Assembly (NCBI RefSeq): GCF_947495825.1
Contig: NZ_CANMAH010000010.1
Span: 62,001 to 126,000 of the forward strand
Reading direction: 5' to 3'
DNA length: 64,000 nt
Source: an uncultured Psychrobacter sp.
GTDB lineage: Bacteria > Pseudomonadota > Gammaproteobacteria > Pseudomonadales > Moraxellaceae
The stretch's first letter is position 1. Each line of letters starts with the position of its first letter. A program made the translations under genes and the position numbers. Under the pieces are notes generated by a model that was not told where the DNA came from, ran no database searches, and saw only the letters and a list, made by a program, of their open reading frames with translations. Positions 17,707 through 30,240 of this stretch are shown in pieces.

Positions 17707-19833
17707 ATGGCTCGTAAAACTCCCCTAAAGCGCTATCGCAATATTGGTATCTCAGCGCACATTGATGCTGGTAAGACCACCACTACTGAGCGTATTTTAT
17801 TTTATACTGGTAGAAACCATCAACTCGGCGAAGTACATGATGGCGGCGCAACGATGGACTGGATGGAGCAAGAGCAGGAGCGTGGTATCACTATTACCTC
17901 GGCTGCAACGACTTGTTTCTGGAAGGGTATGGACAACCAGTTTGATGAACACCGTATCAACATCATTGACACCCCAGGTCACGTTGACTTCACTATCGAA
18001 GTTGAGCGTTCTATGCGTGTTCTTGATGGCGCTTGCATGGTTTACTGTGCAGTAGGCGGCGTTCAGCCACAGTCTGAAACTGTATGGCGTCAGGCAAACA
18101 AGTACAAAGTACCACGTCTAGCGTTCGTCAATAAGATGGACCGTGTTGGTGCTGATTTTTATCGTGCTGTAGAACAAGTGAAAACTCGTCTTGGTGGTAA
18201 CCCAGTACCGGTCGTTATTCCAATCGGTAAAGAAGAAGATTTTGAAGGTGTTATCGATCTTATCACTATGAAAGCTATCTATTGGGATGTCGCATCTCAA
18301 GGTATGAAGTTTGAAGAGCGTGAGATTCCAAGCGAGCTGCAAGCTAAAGCAGAAGAATATCGCGAGATGTTGGTTGAGACTGCCGCTGAAGCTTCTGAAG
18401 AACTTATGAATAAATACCTAGAAGACGGTGAGCTGTCTGAAGATGAGATTCACAACGCTATTCGTGAGCGTACTATCGCTAACGAAATCATCCCAATGCT
18501 TTGTGGTACTGCCTTTAAAAACAAAGGCGTCCAAAAAATGCTAGACGCGGTTATTCGCTATATGCCAGCGCCGCATGATGTACCAGCAATCCGCGGTATT
18601 CTTGATGACAAAGAAGAATCTGAAGGCTTCCGTGAAGCGTCTGATGATCAGCCGTTTGCTGCGCTAGCGTTTAAGATCATGAATGATAAGTTCGTTGGTA
18701 ACTTAACTTTCGTTCGTGTTTATTCTGGCGTTATGCAGCAGGGTAGCAGTGTTTATAACCCAGTTAAGATGAAGCGTGAGCGTATCGGCCGTATCGTTGA
18801 GATGCATGCCAACTCGCAAGAAGAGCTACAAGAGATCCGCTCTGGTGATATCGCCGCTCTAGTCGGTATGAAAGACGTCGGTACCGGTGACACATTATGT
18901 GATGAGCAAAACGTTATTACGCTTGAACGTATGGAATTCCCAGATCCAGTTATCTCTCTAGCTGTTGAGCCAAAGACTAAAGCTGACCAAGAGAAAATGT
19001 CAATCGCTCTAGGCCGCCTGGCAAAAGAAGATCCGTCATTCCGTGTACATACTGACGAAGAGTCTGGTCAGACTATCATCAGTGGTATGGGTGAGCTTCA
19101 CTTAGAGATCTTGGTCGACCGTATGAAGCGTGAATTCAATGTTGAAGCCAACATTGGTGCACCGCAAGTTGCTTATCGCGAAACGATTCGTGAAACTGTC
19201 GAACAAGAAGGCAAGTTTGTACGTCAGACAGGTGGTCGCGGTAAGTTTGGTCACGTTTGGTTACGTCTTGAGCCACTTGATCCAGCAGGTGAAGTTGAAT
19301 ACGAATTTGCTGAAGAAGTAGTCGGTGGTGTGGTACCAAAAGAGTATCATGGTGCTGTCGATAAAGGTATCCAAGAACGTATGAAAAATGGCGTACTTGC
19401 TGGTTACCCAGTAGTTGGCGTAAAAGCAACTTTGTATGACGGTTCTTACCATGACGTTGACTCGGATGAGTTATCATTCAAGATGGCAGGTTCAATGGCC
19501 TTTAGAAAAGGCTTTATGGCGGCAAATCCTGCGCTACTAGAGCCAGTCATGAAAGTTGAAGTTGAGACGCCTGAAGATTATATGGGCGATATCATGGGCG
19601 ATCTTAACCGTCGTCGTGGTATGGTACAAGGTATGGAAGACTTACCTGGTGGTACTAAACAAATTCGTGCTGAAGTACCATTAGCAGAAATGTTTGGCTA
19701 CGCCACTCAGATGCGTTCAATGTCGCAAGGCCGTGCTACGTACTCAATGGAATTCCAAAAATATGCTGAAATTCCAAAATCAGTGGCTACTGAAATCATC
19801 TCTAAATTCAACTCTAAAGATGACGACGAGTAA
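17707..19833 (+). CDS. fusA: Elongation factor G
   Basis: EF-G is the GTPase that drives translocation on the ribosome. 708 residues. G-domain motifs: [15 protein letters not shown] (P-loop, about residue 17), DTPGHVDF (about 88) and NKMDRVG (about 141). The C-terminal domains IV-V are complete, including [10 protein letters not shown] and [20 protein letters not shown]. The start has TAGGAAAA about 7 bases upstream. Confidence 0.99.
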   Translation: MARKTPLKRYRNIGISAHIDAGKTTTTERILFYTGRNHQLGEVHDGGATMDWMEQEQERGITITSAATTCFWKGMDNQFDEHRINIIDTPGHVDFTIEVERSMRVLDGACMVYCAVGGVQPQSETVWRQANKYKVPRLAFVNKMDRVGADFYRAVEQVKTRLGGNPVPVVIPIGKEEDFEGVIDLITMKAIYWDVASQGMKFEEREIPSELQAKAEEYREMLVETAAEASEELMNKYLEDGELSEDEIHNAIRERTIANEIIPMLCGTAFKNKGVQKMLDAVIRYMPAPHDVPAIRGILDDKEESEGFREASDDQPFAALAFKIMNDKFVGNLTFVRVYSGVMQQGSSVYNPVKMKRERIGRIVEMHANSQEELQEIRSGDIAALVGMKDVGTGDTLCDEQNVITLERMEFPDPVISLAVEPKTKADQEKMSIALGRLAKEDPSFRVHTDEESGQTIISGMGELHLEILVDRMKREFNVEANIGAPQVAYRETIRETVEQEGKFVRQTGGRGKFGHVWLRLEPLDPAGEVEYEFAEEVVGGVVPKEYHGAVDKGIQERMKNGVLAGYPVVGVKATLYDGSYHDVDSDELSFKMAGSMAFRKGFMAANPALLEPVMKVEVETPEDYMGDIMGDLNRRRGMVQGMEDLPGGTKQIRAEVPLAEMFGYATQMRSMSQGRATYSMEFQKYAEIPKSVATEIISKFNSKDDDE

Positions 19834-19894
19834 GTAAAAAGCCATCAAATATGGCAATATAAAGCGAATCTTTGTATTGCCAGTAGAGAATATG

Positions 19895-19924
19895 CCAATA
19901 ACTTGTTAAAAGACTTGTTATTGG
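19895..19924 (+). terminator. Hairpin between fusA and tuf
   Basis: CCAATAAC and GTTATTGG form a perfect 8-bp stem with a 14-base loop, about 60 bp after the fusA stop. Only a short, interrupted T-rich stretch follows, so it may be a weak terminator or a processing site. Confidence 0.4.
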
Positions 19925-20068
19925 TTGTAATTTTCTTATAATATCTGCACATTGAATGTGCAACCTTTTAACATTTATCTTAATGTGCTTAGTATTATTT
20001 AACTACTGTATTAATACTATTTAAATACTTTAGTAAAGTAATTAAGCCCAAATAAAGAGGAAATACCC

Positions 20069-21259
<1,191 letters not shown>

Positions 21260-21304
21260 GCGCTACTGATCTCAGCGCAAGCTGACACAGAGTGTTGAGT
21301 AGTG

Positions 21305-21336
21305 AAAAGCCATCCTTTATAGGGTGGCTTTTTTAT
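21305..21336 (+). terminator. Rho-independent terminator after tuf
   Basis: AAAAGCCACCC-type arm (AAAAGCCATCC) pairs with GGGTGGCTTTT, with a T-run after the stem, 45 bp past the tuf stop codon. Confidence 0.85.
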
Positions 21337-21544
21337 TATTAAATCCTGTATTGTTATAGTTGTTACACCCAATAATAGAAAGATAATCACTGAATGGTTC
21401 CTATCAATATTAAAAAACAATTTAATTCATAGTAAATTAATAAATTTATTTCGTTATAAGGTCTTGATTTCAATATTTTATACAGCTGTTTTATAGATAA
21501 GTGCTTATTTCTTGAATTAAAATAATAAAAATTCATCTTAGAAC

Positions 21545-21572
21545 TTGCATTCTAATAAAAATCTTGTATAAT
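21545..21572 (+). promoter_or_regulatory. Promoter of tRNA-Trp and probably secE-nusG
   Basis: TTGCAT (21545-21550), 16 bp, TATAAT (21567-21572). The expected start lies about 12 bp before the mature tRNA 5' end. Confidence 0.7.
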
Positions 21573-21591
21573 TATCAGCCTTAACACCCAT

Positions 21592-21667
21592 AGGCGATTG
21601 GCTCAATTGGTAGAGCATCGGTCTCCAAAACCGAGGGTTGTAGGTTCGAGTCCTACATCGCCTGCCA
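21592..21667 (+). tRNA. trpT: tRNA-Trp (anticodon CCA)
   Basis: 76 nt with encoded CCA. The acceptor stem AGGCGAT/ATCGCCT, D arm GCTC/GAGC, anticodon stem TCGGT/ACCGA with loop CTCCAAA, and T arm GTAGG-TTCGAGT-CCTAC all pair. Anticodon CCA reads UGG (Trp). It lies 51 bp before secE and is probably cut from a shared transcript. Confidence 0.98.
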
Positions 21668-21718
21668 TCTTCTTATCACATCTTTGTTATACCTCACCAT
21701 CTCCGAAGCGAGTTCTTT

Positions 21719-22207
21719 ATGAGCAACAATCAAGATAACCTCGAGACTAAGTTATCTGATGCCAAGGCGACGGCTAGCGGAATGCTGACTAAAGGTAAGC
21801 ATGTTTCAGCAGGTAATAAAACAACAGCTGTTGAAGTTGCTAAGACAGGCTCTGTCAAAGATTTGATTTTGTGGCTTCTTGCTGCAGCAGCATTAATTGG
21901 TGCGACTTTAGTCAACCAATACTTACCTGGTTATTGGCAGCCTGCTAATGACGTTTGGGTCCGTATTGGAATTATTGTCGCGCTTGTCGTATTTGCGTTA
22001 GTATGTTTGATATTAACTCATCAGGGACGTGCATTTAAAATACTGTTAAAAGATGCGGTAGTTGAATTGCGCCGTGTCACATGGCCAGGTAAAGACGAGA
22101 CCTTTCAATACACATGGCAAGTGATTGTCGTGATTGCGATTGTTGGGTTTTTTATTTGGTTATTGGATAACTTTTTCAATTGGTTTGTTGGTATTTTTAT
22201 CGGTTAA
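21719..22207 (+). CDS. secE: Preprotein translocase subunit SecE
   Basis: SecE clamps SecY in the SecYEG channel. 162 residues, with three predicted membrane segments (about residues 47-63, 77-99 and 132-155) as in the long gammaproteobacterial form. The conserved core before the last segment is KDAVVELRRVTWPGKDETFQ. The first 40 residues are polar and longer than in E. coli. nusG follows after 59 bp, as in most bacteria. Confidence 0.96.
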   Translation: MSNNQDNLETKLSDAKATASGMLTKGKHVSAGNKTTAVEVAKTGSVKDLILWLLAAAALIGATLVNQYLPGYWQPANDVWVRIGIIVALVVFALVCLILTHQGRAFKILLKDAVVELRRVTWPGKDETFQYTWQVIVVIAIVGFFIWLLDNFFNWFVGIFIG

Positions 22208-22266
22208 TAAGAGCGTATTAGTTTCTTTTGACCCAAACTTTTACTCATAGCGATTAGGAGCGTGAT

Positions 22267-22797
22267 ATGCGTTGGTATATTGTCCAAGCGTTTTCAGGAT
22301 ATGAAAAACAAGTACAACGCTCATTAATCGAGCGTATCAATCGTAGTGATTTCGCAGAGAACTTCGGTGACGTATTGGTTCCTACCGAAGAAGTCGTCGA
22401 GATGAAAGATGGAAAAAAACGCAAAAGTGAGCGTAAGTTTTTTCCAGGATATGTACTGATTCAAATGGAAATGAATGACAATACTTGGCATATCGTCAAA
22501 GAATGTCCACGTATTATGGGCTTTGTTGGTGGTACGCCTGAGACGCCTGCACCGATTACGCAAGTAGAAGCCGATCGTATTTTGAATCGTTTGAACCAAA
22601 CTGAAACCAATCCACGTCCAAAAACTTTATTTGAGCCAGGTGAAGAGTTATTGGTCATCGACGGACCATTTACTGATTTCAAAGGCTTGGTAGAAAAAGT
22701 AGATTACGAAAAGTCTAAGTTACAGCTAACAGTAAACGTATTTAATCGACCCACTCAGGTTGAGCTTGAGTTTAGTAAAGTTGAAAAACTAGACTAA
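22267..22797 (+). CDS. nusG: Transcription termination/antitermination factor NusG
   Basis: NusG binds RNA polymerase, suppresses pausing and links it to Rho or the ribosome. 176 residues. The NGN domain begins [20 protein letters not shown] and includes [11 protein letters not shown]. The KOW domain is at about 123-176 with [19 protein letters not shown] lies 6 bases before the ATG. Confidence 0.98.
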   Translation: MRWYIVQAFSGYEKQVQRSLIERINRSDFAENFGDVLVPTEEVVEMKDGKKRKSERKFFPGYVLIQMEMNDNTWHIVKECPRIMGFVGGTPETPAPITQVEADRILNRLNQTETNPRPKTLFEPGEELLVIDGPFTDFKGLVEKVDYEKSKLQLTVNVFNRPTQVELEFSKVEKLD

Positions 22798-22889
22798 ACA
22801 TAAACAAACCGGGGAGCTTTAATCACTATCTCGTTACTTTCATAATACTTGGTATTGATTGAGCGCTATTACCCATTTAGGAGAGAAAC

Positions 22890-23321
22890 ATGGCTAAGAA
22901 GATTGATGGTTACATCAAACTGCAAGTGCCTGCAGGTAAAGCAAATCCTTCACCACCAATTGGTCCAGCTCTGGGTCAAAAAGGTGTGAACATCATGGCG
23001 TTCTGTAAAGAGTTTAACGCGGCAACCTCAAACCAAGAGCCAGGTTTGCCGATTCCAACTGAAATTACAGTATACAACGACAAGTCTTTTACTTTCATTA
23101 TGAAGTCACCACCAGCTGCGTTTTTACTACGTAAAGCTGCTGGTATTGCTAAAGGCTCAGGTACACCTAATACTGCTAAAGTCGGTAAAGTTGATCGCGC
23201 GCAGCTAGAAGAGATCGTTAAGACTAAAAATGCAGACTTGACTGCTGCTGGACTTGACGCTGCGGTTCGTACCATTGCTGGTACCGCTCGTTCAATGGGT
23301 ATTACCGTGGAGGGTGTATAA
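22890..23321 (+). CDS. rplK: 50S ribosomal protein L11
   Basis: L11 forms the GTPase-associated centre with 23S rRNA. 143 residues against 142 in E. coli. The N-terminal [21 protein letters not shown] and C-terminal [14 protein letters not shown] signatures are intact. TTAGGAGAG precedes the ATG. The stop overlaps the rplA start by one base (TAATG), implying translational coupling. Confidence 0.99.
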   Translation: MAKKIDGYIKLQVPAGKANPSPPIGPALGQKGVNIMAFCKEFNAATSNQEPGLPIPTEITVYNDKSFTFIMKSPPAAFLLRKAAGIAKGSGTPNTAKVGKVDRAQLEEIVKTKNADLTAAGLDAAVRTIAGTARSMGITVEGV

Positions 23322-24022
23322 TGTCTAAGTTAACCAAACGTCAAAAAGAAATTCAAAGCCGTATCGATAACGAAAAACAATATACTATCGAAGAAGCGGT
23401 ACAAATCTTGAATGATTTGCCAGCGCTAAAATTCAAAGAATCTATTGATATCGCAGTAAACCTAGGCGTTGATCCTCGTAAATCTGATCAAGTGGTACGT
23501 GGTGCGACTAACCTACCTGCAGGTACTGGTAAAACCAAACGCGTTGCCGTATTTGCTCAAGGCGCTGCTGCTGAAGCTGCCAAAGAAGCGGGTGCAGACG
23601 TTGTAGGGTTTGAAGACCTAGCAGAAGACATTAAAGCCGGTAACATGGATTTTGATGTTGTTATCGCTGCTCCAGATGCTATGCGTGTTGTTGGTCAATT
23701 AGGTACTATTCTAGGTCCACGTGGTCTGATGCCTAACCCAAAAGTCGGTACGGTAACGCCAAACGTTGCTGAAGCAGTGACAAACGCGAAAGCAGGTCAA
23801 GCACAGTACCGTGTTGATAAAGCAGGTATTATCCATACGACTATTGGTCAGGTTGGTTTTACTGCTGAGCAAGTTATTCAAAATGCTCAAGCTTTACTAT
23901 CTGATCTAAAACGTGCTAAACCTGCTACATCTAAAGGTACTTTCATTAAGAAAATTACTTTATCTAGCACTATGGGCCCAGGGCTTACGATTGACCCTGT
24001 TCCTTACCGCGTTGCTAAATAA
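23321..24022 (+). CDS. rplA: 50S ribosomal protein L1
   Basis: L1 forms the mobile L1 stalk. In E. coli it also represses translation of the rplKA message. 233 residues. Conserved blocks: [35 protein letters not shown] (about 130-148) and [17 protein letters not shown]. Overlap with rplK supports a two-gene rplKA unit; a 397-bp gap then precedes rplJ. Confidence 0.99.
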   Translation: MSKLTKRQKEIQSRIDNEKQYTIEEAVQILNDLPALKFKESIDIAVNLGVDPRKSDQVVRGATNLPAGTGKTKRVAVFAQGAAAEAAKEAGADVVGFEDLAEDIKAGNMDFDVVIAAPDAMRVVGQLGTILGPRGLMPNPKVGTVTPNVAEAVTNAKAGQAQYRVDKAGIIHTTIGQVGFTAEQVIQNAQALLSDLKRAKPATSKGTFIKKITLSSTMGPGLTIDPVPYRVAK

Positions 24023-24419
24023 GTACTATTTCATAAGTTTGAATAATTAGTATCAATTATTTTAAAGAATTAGGTCAGCGTAGCAGTTGCTATGCTGTCT
24101 AAGACCGTAGGTAGAGAGCAGTTTAAAAGTACTCATTACTGATTTTTAAATCATTATTGTAACTGATAAGCTGTTTTTGTTAATCGACGACAGATGAAAA
24201 TCTTAGTTGTCCTACGCAGACGGTGACCCACCCAGTTGTTGATAAGAGCCGATAGGGCAACCTATTACTTGATGTCATTCTGATAACGGTGCCGTAATCA
24301 GTCGTTATGAATAAACTCTATTTTTAGAAGTTATGAATAACGTGTCGTATCAAGTCAGTCTTAGCTGATCGTTTTTAACTAAAAGATGAGCGGATTGATA
24401 AGATTAAAGGAGTCAACTT
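24023..24419 (+). promoter_or_regulatory. rplJL leader region
   Basis: 397 bp with no gene, upstream of rplJ, where gammaproteobacteria carry the L10-binding leader. Hairpins seen: CAGCGTAGC with GCTATGCTG (24076-24097), and CTGATAACGG with CCGTAATCAG (24280-24301, one mismatch). GTTATGAATAA occurs twice (24304-24314 and 24330-24340). ATAACG (24283-24288 and again 24337-24342) can pair with CGTTAT (24303-24308) in either direction, giving alternative folds. Control by L10/L12 is inferred from position. Confidence 0.55.
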
Positions 24420-24947
24420 ATGGCATTAACGCTAGAACAAAAACAACAAGTTGTGGCTGAAGTGTCTGAAGTTGCTGCTAATGCTTACTCAGCAGTAGCT
24501 GCCGAATATCACGGTATTGGTGTTGCGAAGCTTACTCAGCTACGTGAACAAGCTCGTGAAAAAGGCGTCGTTTTAAAAGTGGTAAAAAATACCCTAGCAA
24601 AACGTGCGTTTGAAGGCACTAAGTTTGAGAGCATGTCAGACCGTATGACTGGTCCACTACTTTTGGCTTTCTCTATGGAAGACTTGGGTTCTGCTGCCAG
24701 AGTCGTTTTCGACTTTAGCAAAGAAAACAAAGCTTTAGAGACCAAATTGGTATCAGTCGGTGGTGAGGTTTATGGTCCAGAAGAGCTAGAGCGCGTATCG
24801 AAGCTACCAACTCGCGACGAAGCAATCTCTATCTTGATGGCTACTATGAACGCACCAGTGACCAAGCTTGTCCAGACTATGAACGCTGTTCCTGGCAAGT
24901 TCGTTCGCACTGTAGCGGCAATCAAAGACGCAAAAGAAGCTGCTTAA
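24420..24947 (+). CDS. rplJ: 50S ribosomal protein L10
   Basis: L10 anchors the L7/L12 dimers to form the ribosomal stalk. 175 residues. The N-terminal rRNA-binding part includes MALTLEQKQQVVAEV and VVKNTLAKRAFEGT. The C-terminal helix that binds L12 ends VRTVAAIKDAKEAA. AAAGGAG lies 8 bases before the ATG. It is 126 bp upstream of rplL in the same unit. Confidence 0.98.
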   Translation: MALTLEQKQQVVAEVSEVAANAYSAVAAEYHGIGVAKLTQLREQAREKGVVLKVVKNTLAKRAFEGTKFESMSDRMTGPLLLAFSMEDLGSAARVVFDFSKENKALETKLVSVGGEVYGPEELERVSKLPTRDEAISILMATMNAPVTKLVQTMNAVPGKFVRTVAAIKDAKEAA

Positions 24948-25073
24948 TTGCTTGTTTTAACGTAACTTTGACATCGCTGATTGTATTTTATTGCCATTCC
25001 TATTTTGAAATTTGGCAGACAGTCAGATCGATATTAAAATCAATTAATTTTTATCAGATAACGGAGAGTTCTC

Positions 25074-25448
25074 ATGGCACTATCTAAAGAAGATGTGTTA
25101 AACGCAATCGCTGAAATGTCAGTAATGGATATCGTTGAATTGATCAGCGACATGGAAGAAAAATTCGGCGTAACTGCTGCTGTAGCTGCTGCTGCACCTG
25201 CTGCTGCTGCTGAAGGTGGCGCTGCTGCTGAAGAAAAAGACGAATTTGACGTTGTTCTTGCTAGCTTTGGCGAGAAGAAAGTTGGCGTAATTAAAGCCGT
25301 TCGCGAAGCGACTGGCCTTGGTCTAAAAGAAGCGAAAGATTTGGTTGAGAGTGCTCCAGCTCCAATTAAAGAAGGCGCATCTAAAGATGAAGCTGAAGAG
25401 TTGAAAAAGAAACTTGAAGAAGCTGGCGCTACTGTTGAACTAAAATAA
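25074..25448 (+). CDS. rplL: 50S ribosomal protein L7/L12
   Basis: The multicopy stalk protein that recruits translational GTPases. 124 residues. N-terminal dimer domain (about 1-33), an Ala-rich hinge (about 36-54) of GCT-type codon repeats, and the C-terminal domain with [21 protein letters not shown] strong terminator-like hairpin follows 15 bp after the stop. Confidence 0.99.
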   Translation: MALSKEDVLNAIAEMSVMDIVELISDMEEKFGVTAAVAAAAPAAAAEGGAAAEEKDEFDVVLASFGEKKVGVIKAVREATGLGLKEAKDLVESAPAPIKEGASKDEAEELKKKLEEAGATVELK

Positions 25449-25463
25449 GTTCAATGCGTTACG

Positions 25464-25506
25464 AAAAAAAGCTGGTGATGCCTTGCATCATCAGCTTTTT
25501 TTTATT
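25464..25506 (+). terminator. Terminator or attenuator after rplL
   Basis: GCTGGTGATG pairs with CATCATCAGC over a 5-base loop, with an A-run before and a long T-run after. It must be partly read through if rpoBC depends on upstream promoters, or else rpoB has its own promoter. Confidence 0.85.
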
Positions 25507-25636
25507 ATAATTCGTAGCTTGACCTTTTGTGTCTGCCAATATACGTACGCATTAATGCGGTGGATACCTATCAAAAGGACACACGATATACATGTACGCA
25601 AACACGCCAGTTTTTGAAGTTAGTTAACGTAAGCTA

Positions 25637-25662
25637 AATGTCGTTGGACGTTTGGCATTTTT
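25637..25662 (+). terminator. Possible second attenuator before rpoB
   Basis: AAATGTCG can pair with TGGCATTT (two G-U pairs) across TTGGACGTT, and seven Ts follow at the 3' side. The stem is weak. Confidence 0.35.
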
Positions 25663-26095
25663 TTGTGCATGTATACTTTCCTTTTATCACTAGTATTTAT
25701 ATTAATCCTAATTTTAATTCTAAATAGTCTAGCATGGTTTACTACCGGTAGGTGGCTTGTAGACGGTAAGTAGTAACGACGAGACGTTTCATGTCATATA
25801 TGTTCAATATAGCTTAAAGATAAATGCTGGCATATCTATAAGATTAGCTATTGAAATCTTATGTAAAAGCGCCCACATACTCGTGTTAATGTGTTGAATC
25901 TATTACATTATTTTTCGTCATAATAGCTATGTTTTAATTAGGTTAAACAACTGCTCTGTTAGAAGTATCAATCTATAGAGAACAGTTTTAGTAAGAGTTT
26001 TATTTTATTATTGTTTACGTCGCTAAGTCTGCATAGTATTTATGCAAGTTGGCCTCGCTTTTCATTTGTTTTCACGTCTACTGTAAGGACTCTCG

Positions 26096-29000
26096 ATGGC
26101 ATATTCTTATACTGAAAAAAAGCGTATTCGCAAAAGTTTTGCTGAATTGCCCACTGTGATGGACATTCCATACTTACTGTCTATCCAAGTAGATTCTTAC
26201 GAGCAATTTTTGCAAGAGCATAAAAAGCCAAAAGCTCGTGAGAATACAGGTTTGCAAGCTGCGTTTTCCTCTATTTTCCCTATCGAAAGTCACTCTGGTA
26301 ATGCAGAGTTACAATTCGTTGAGTATTACTTAGGTACGCCTGAGTTTGATGAGCGTGAATGTATTTTACGTGGTTCAACCTTCGCAGCACCAATGCGTGT
26401 CAAGATCCGTCTAATCATCAAGGATAAAGACAGCAAAGATAAAGATAGCAAAGCGGCTATCAAAGATATTCGTGAGCAAAGCGTCTATATGGGCGAGATG
26501 CCTTTAATGACAGACAATGGTACTTTTATTATTAACGGTACTGAACGAGTTATCGTATCTCAGTTACATCGTTCACCTGGTGTATTCTTCGACCATGATA
26601 AAGGTAAGTCACATTCAAGTGGTAAAGTACTCTATAACGCCCGTATTATTCCTTATCGTGGTTCGTGGCTTGACTTTGAGTTCGATGCAAAAGATTTAGT
26701 TTACGCACGTATTGATCGTCGTCGTAAGCTACTCGCTTCTATTATTCTACGTGCATTAGGCTTAAGTACGAGTGAAATCTTAGATATATTCTTTGAAAAA
26801 GTAAAAGTCTATAAAGGTGAAGATCAGTTCGAGATTGATCTGGTTGCTGATCGCCTACGCGGTGAAATGGCACAGTTCGATATTGTATCGCCTGAAGGTG
26901 ATGTGCTAGTAGAGCAGGGTAAACGCATTAACGCTCGCCGTATTCGTCAACTTGAAGAAGCGGGTATGACCAAAATTGCTGTACCTGATGAATACTTGTA
27001 TGAGCGTATCTTAGCTGAAGATATTATCATTGATGATGAAGTGATTGCTCATGCTAACACACCAATCGATCATGAATTATTGGTTAAATTGAGCGCTACT
27101 GATGTTAAAGAAATCAGTATCTTGTTTACCAATGATATCGATCAAGGCAGCTATATCGCAGATACCCTACGTGCTGATAGTACCTCGACTCGTGAAGAAG
27201 CACTTATCGAGATCTATAAAGTGATGCGTCCAGGTGAGCCACCAACAGTTGAGACTGCTGAAAAACTGTTTGAGAGCATGTTCTTTAATGCTGATCGTTA
27301 TGACCTATCAAACGTCGGTCGTATGAAGTTTAACCGCCGCCTTGGGTTGGAGTTTGAAGATACTGACGATGCTGACACTCAGCGCGCTCGTAGTGTTTTA
27401 ACCAACGATGATATCGTAAACGTTCTAAAAGAGCTGATTGAGATCCGTAATGGTCGCGGTGAAGTTGATGATATCGACCATTTAGGTAACCGCCGTATTC
27501 GCTCAGTGGGCGAGATGGCAGAGAACCAATTCCGTGTTGGTTTGGTTCGTGTTGAGCGTGCAGTTAAAGAGCGTTTGAGCTCAGCTGAGTCTGATAACTT
27601 GTCACCACAAGATTTGATCAACTCAAAACCTGTAGCAGCTGCGGTTAAAGAGTTCTTCGGTTCAAGCCAGTTATCACAGTTTATGGATCAAAACAATCCA
27701 TTGTCGGAAGTGACTCATAAACGCCGTGTATCAGCATTAGGTCCAGGTGGTCTGACCCGTGAGCGCGCAGGGTTTGAAGTACGTGACGTACATGATACGC
27801 ATTATGGTCGTGTTTGTCCGATTGAGACACCAGAGGGTCCAAACATTGGTTTGATCAACTCATTAGCAACTTTTGCTAAAACCAATAGCTTTGGCTTCTT
27901 AGAGACGCCTTATCGCCGTGTGGTAGATGGTAAGGTAACCGATCAAATTGAATACCTATCAGCTATCGAAGAAGTCGGTACAGTGATTGCTCAAGCTGAC
28001 TCGCCAATGACTGAAGATGGTGCATTGTCTGATGAGATGGTCAGTGTACGTAGCTATGGCGAATTTGTGCGTATGCCGCCAGAAAAAGTGACGCATATGG
28101 ATGTGTCGCCAAGTCAGGTCGTATCGGTCGCTGCTGGTTTGATTCCGTTCCTAGAACATGATGATGCCAACCGTGCTTTGATGGGGTCAAACATGCAGCG
28201 TCAGGCGGTACCTACGCTACGTGCTGATAAACCACTCGTTGGTACTGGTATGGAGCGTCATGTTGCACGTGATTCTGGTGTTTGTGTTATTGCTAAGCGT
28301 GGCGGTGTAATCGAAGATGTGGATGCTTCGCGTATCGTAGTACGTGTCAATGAAGATGAAATGGTCGCTGGTGAAGCGGGTATCGATATCTATAACTTAA
28401 TCAAATACACGCGCTCAAACCAAAACACTTGTATCAACCAGCGCATCATTGTCAATCAAGGCGATGAGATCGCTTTGGGTGATATCTTGGCTGATGGTCC
28501 GTCAACAGATCTTGGTGAGTTGGCCTTGGGCCAAAACATCCGTATCGCCTTTATGCCGTGGAATGGTTATAACTTTGAGGATTCAATCTTACTATCTGAA
28601 AAAGTGGTAAAAGAAGATCGTTTCACCACCATTCATATTCAAGAATTGACTTGTGTGGCACGTGATACCAAGCTTGGAACAGAAGAGATTACTGCTGATA
28701 TTCCAAACGTAGGTGAGGCCGCTTTATCAAGTTTGGATGAAGCAGGTATTGTCTATATCGGTGCTGAAGTTGACGCAGGCGACATCCTAGTTGGTAAAGT
28801 CACGCCAAAAGGCGAGACGCAGCTCACACCAGAAGAAAAGCTACTACGGGCCATTTTTGGTGAAAAAGCAGCTGATGTAAAAGACACGTCACTACGTGTC
28901 CCAACATCAAGCAAAGGGACTGTCATCGATGTCCAGGTCTTTACCCGCGATGGCGTTGAAAAAGATGCCCGTGCAAGAGCAATTGAAAAATCGCAGCTAG

Positions 29001-30202
29001 ATAGCTACCGTAAAGATTTAAAAGAAGAGCTGCGTATTTTTGAAGAAGCCGCTCGTGGTCGTATTGGTAATCTATTAGATGGCCAAAAAGTCAGCGGCGG
29101 TGCTGGTCTAAAGGCTGGTACGGTGATGGCATTGGCTGATATGAAAGATATGAGCCTTGAGACTTTGCTTGATATTCAGCCAGTTGAAGAAGAAATCTCT
29201 GAGCGCTTAACACAAATTGCTGATTACTTAGTTGATAAGCAAAAAGACATCGATGTGAAGTTTGCAGAGAAAAAACGCAAACTAACTGCAGGTGATGATC
29301 TACAACATGGCGTACAGAAAATTGTTAAAGTATATTTAGCAGTTAAACGCCGTATTCAGCCTGGTGATAAGATGGCTGGTCGTCATGGTAACAAAGGTGT
29401 GGTATCGCGCATCATGCCAGTTGAAGATATGCCTTATGATGAGCACGGCAATACCGTTGATATCGTCTTGAACCCACTTGGTGTACCATCGCGTATGAAC
29501 ATCGGCCAGGTACTAGAAACACACTTAGGTATGGCAGCGAAAGGCTTAGGTGATAAAATCGACGGTATGCTTAAAGCACAAGCAGCCATAGCTGAGTTAC
29601 GTGATTTCTTAGACCAAATCTATAATAAGGTCGGTGGCGAAGGTGTTGATCTTGATAGCTTATCTGATGAAGATATCATGACACTAGCAGGTAATTTGCG
29701 TGAAGGTGTACCGATGGGTACAGCAGTATTTGACGGTGCACACGAGCATCAAGTCAAAGATTTACTTGAGCTTGCTGGTTTGTCAAGAGATGGTCAGCAA
29801 ACGCTATATGATGGTCGTACTGGTCAGAAGTTTGATCGTAAAGTGACAGTCGGTTATATGTATATGCTCAAACTTAACCACTTGGTTGACGACAAAATGC
29901 ATGCGCGTTCAACGGGTTCTTACTCACTAGTGACTCAGCAGCCATTAGGTGGTAAAGCTCAGTTTGGTGGTCAGCGCTTCGGTGAGATGGAAGTATGGGC
30001 ACTAGAAGCATATGGCGCGACTTATACGCTACAAGAGATGCTAACAGTGAAGTCAGATGATGTTGAAGGCCGTACACGCATGTATAAAAACATCGTTGAT
30101 GGTGAACAGTATATGGATCCAGGTATGCCTGAATCGTTTAACGTACTAACCAAAGAAATCAAATCACTAGGTCTTAATATTGAGTTAAAAGAGACCCACT
30201 AA
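26096..30202 (+). CDS. rpoB: DNA-directed RNA polymerase subunit beta
   Basis: The second-largest polymerase subunit. 1368 residues against 1342 in E. coli. The rifampicin region is wild type in form: [16 protein letters not shown] (about 523-538) and [12 protein letters not shown] (about 541-552). Other conserved blocks are [27 protein letters not shown] and [15 protein letters not shown]. Residues 110-119 read [10 protein letters not shown], encoded by a 15-bp near-perfect tandem duplication in a surface loop of the lobe region. AAGGACTCTCG precedes the ATG. Confidence 0.99.
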   Translation: MAYSYTEKKRIRKSFAELPTVMDIPYLLSIQVDSYEQFLQEHKKPKARENTGLQAAFSSIFPIESHSGNAELQFVEYYLGTPEFDERECILRGSTFAAPMRVKIRLIIKDKDSKDKDSKAAIKDIREQSVYMGEMPLMTDNGTFIINGTERVIVSQLHRSPGVFFDHDKGKSHSSGKVLYNARIIPYRGSWLDFEFDAKDLVYARIDRRRKLLASIILRALGLSTSEILDIFFEKVKVYKGEDQFEIDLVADRLRGEMAQFDIVSPEGDVLVEQGKRINARRIRQLEEAGMTKIAVPDEYLYERILAEDIIIDDEVIAHANTPIDHELLVKLSATDVKEISILFTNDIDQGSYIADTLRADSTSTREEALIEIYKVMRPGEPPTVETAEKLFESMFFNADRYDLSNVGRMKFNRRLGLEFEDTDDADTQRARSVLTNDDIVNVLKELIEIRNGRGEVDDIDHLGNRRIRSVGEMAENQFRVGLVRVERAVKERLSSAESDNLSPQDLINSKPVAAAVKEFFGSSQLSQFMDQNNPLSEVTHKRRVSALGPGGLTRERAGFEVRDVHDTHYGRVCPIETPEGPNIGLINSLATFAKTNSFGFLETPYRRVVDGKVTDQIEYLSAIEEVGTVIAQADSPMTEDGALSDEMVSVRSYGEFVRMPPEKVTHMDVSPSQVVSVAAGLIPFLEHDDANRALMGSNMQRQAVPTLRADKPLVGTGMERHVARDSGVCVIAKRGGVIEDVDASRIVVRVNEDEMVAGEAGIDIYNLIKYTRSNQNTCINQRIIVNQGDEIALGDILADGPSTDLGELALGQNIRIAFMPWNGYNFEDSILLSEKVVKEDRFTTIHIQELTCVARDTKLGTEEITADIPNVGEAALSSLDEAGIVYIGAEVDAGDILVGKVTPKGETQLTPEEKLLRAIFGEKAADVKDTSLRVPTSSKGTVIDVQVFTRDGVEKDARARAIEKSQLDSYRKDLKEELRIFEEAARGRIGNLLDGQKVSGGAGLKAGTVMALADMKDMSLETLLDIQPVEEEISERLTQIADYLVDKQKDIDVKFAEKKRKLTAGDDLQHGVQKIVKVYLAVKRRIQPGDKMAGRHGNKGVVSRIMPVEDMPYDEHGNTVDIVLNPLGVPSRMNIGQVLETHLGMAAKGLGDKIDGMLKAQAAIAELRDFLDQIYNKVGGEGVDLDSLSDEDIMTLAGNLREGVPMGTAVFDGAHEHQVKDLLELAGLSRDGQQTLYDGRTGQKFDRKVTVGYMYMLKLNHLVDDKMHARSTGSYSLVTQQPLGGKAQFGGQRFGEMEVWALEAYGATYTLQEMLTVKSDDVEGRTRMYKNIVDGEQYMDPGMPESFNVLTKEIKSLGLNIELKETH

Positions 30203-30240
30203 GTTTAAAAGCTTTATCGATTTTAACCTTAGGTGTCACA

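Larger units (their letters stand above)
21260..21591. other. tuf to tRNA-Trp intergenic region
   Basis: 332 bp with no gene. It starts with the tuf terminator (21305-21336), continues as very AT-rich DNA, and ends with the tRNA promoter (21545-21572). Confidence 0.6.
25449..26095. other. rplL-rpoB intergenic region
   Basis: 647 bp with no gene, against about 320 bp in E. coli. It holds the hairpin 25464-25506, a second hairpin with T-run at 25637-25662, and then about 430 bp of AT-rich sequence without recognisable signals until AAGGACT before rpoB. A weak promoter candidate starts TTGACC at 25519. Partial termination here would set the ratio of ribosomal protein to RNA polymerase. Confidence 0.55.

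Noticed and set aside
25195..25235. GCT-rich repeat in rplL as a possible simple-sequence contingency locus
   Set aside because: It codes the Ala-rich hinge universal in L7/L12; trinucleotide runs keep the frame and are expected.
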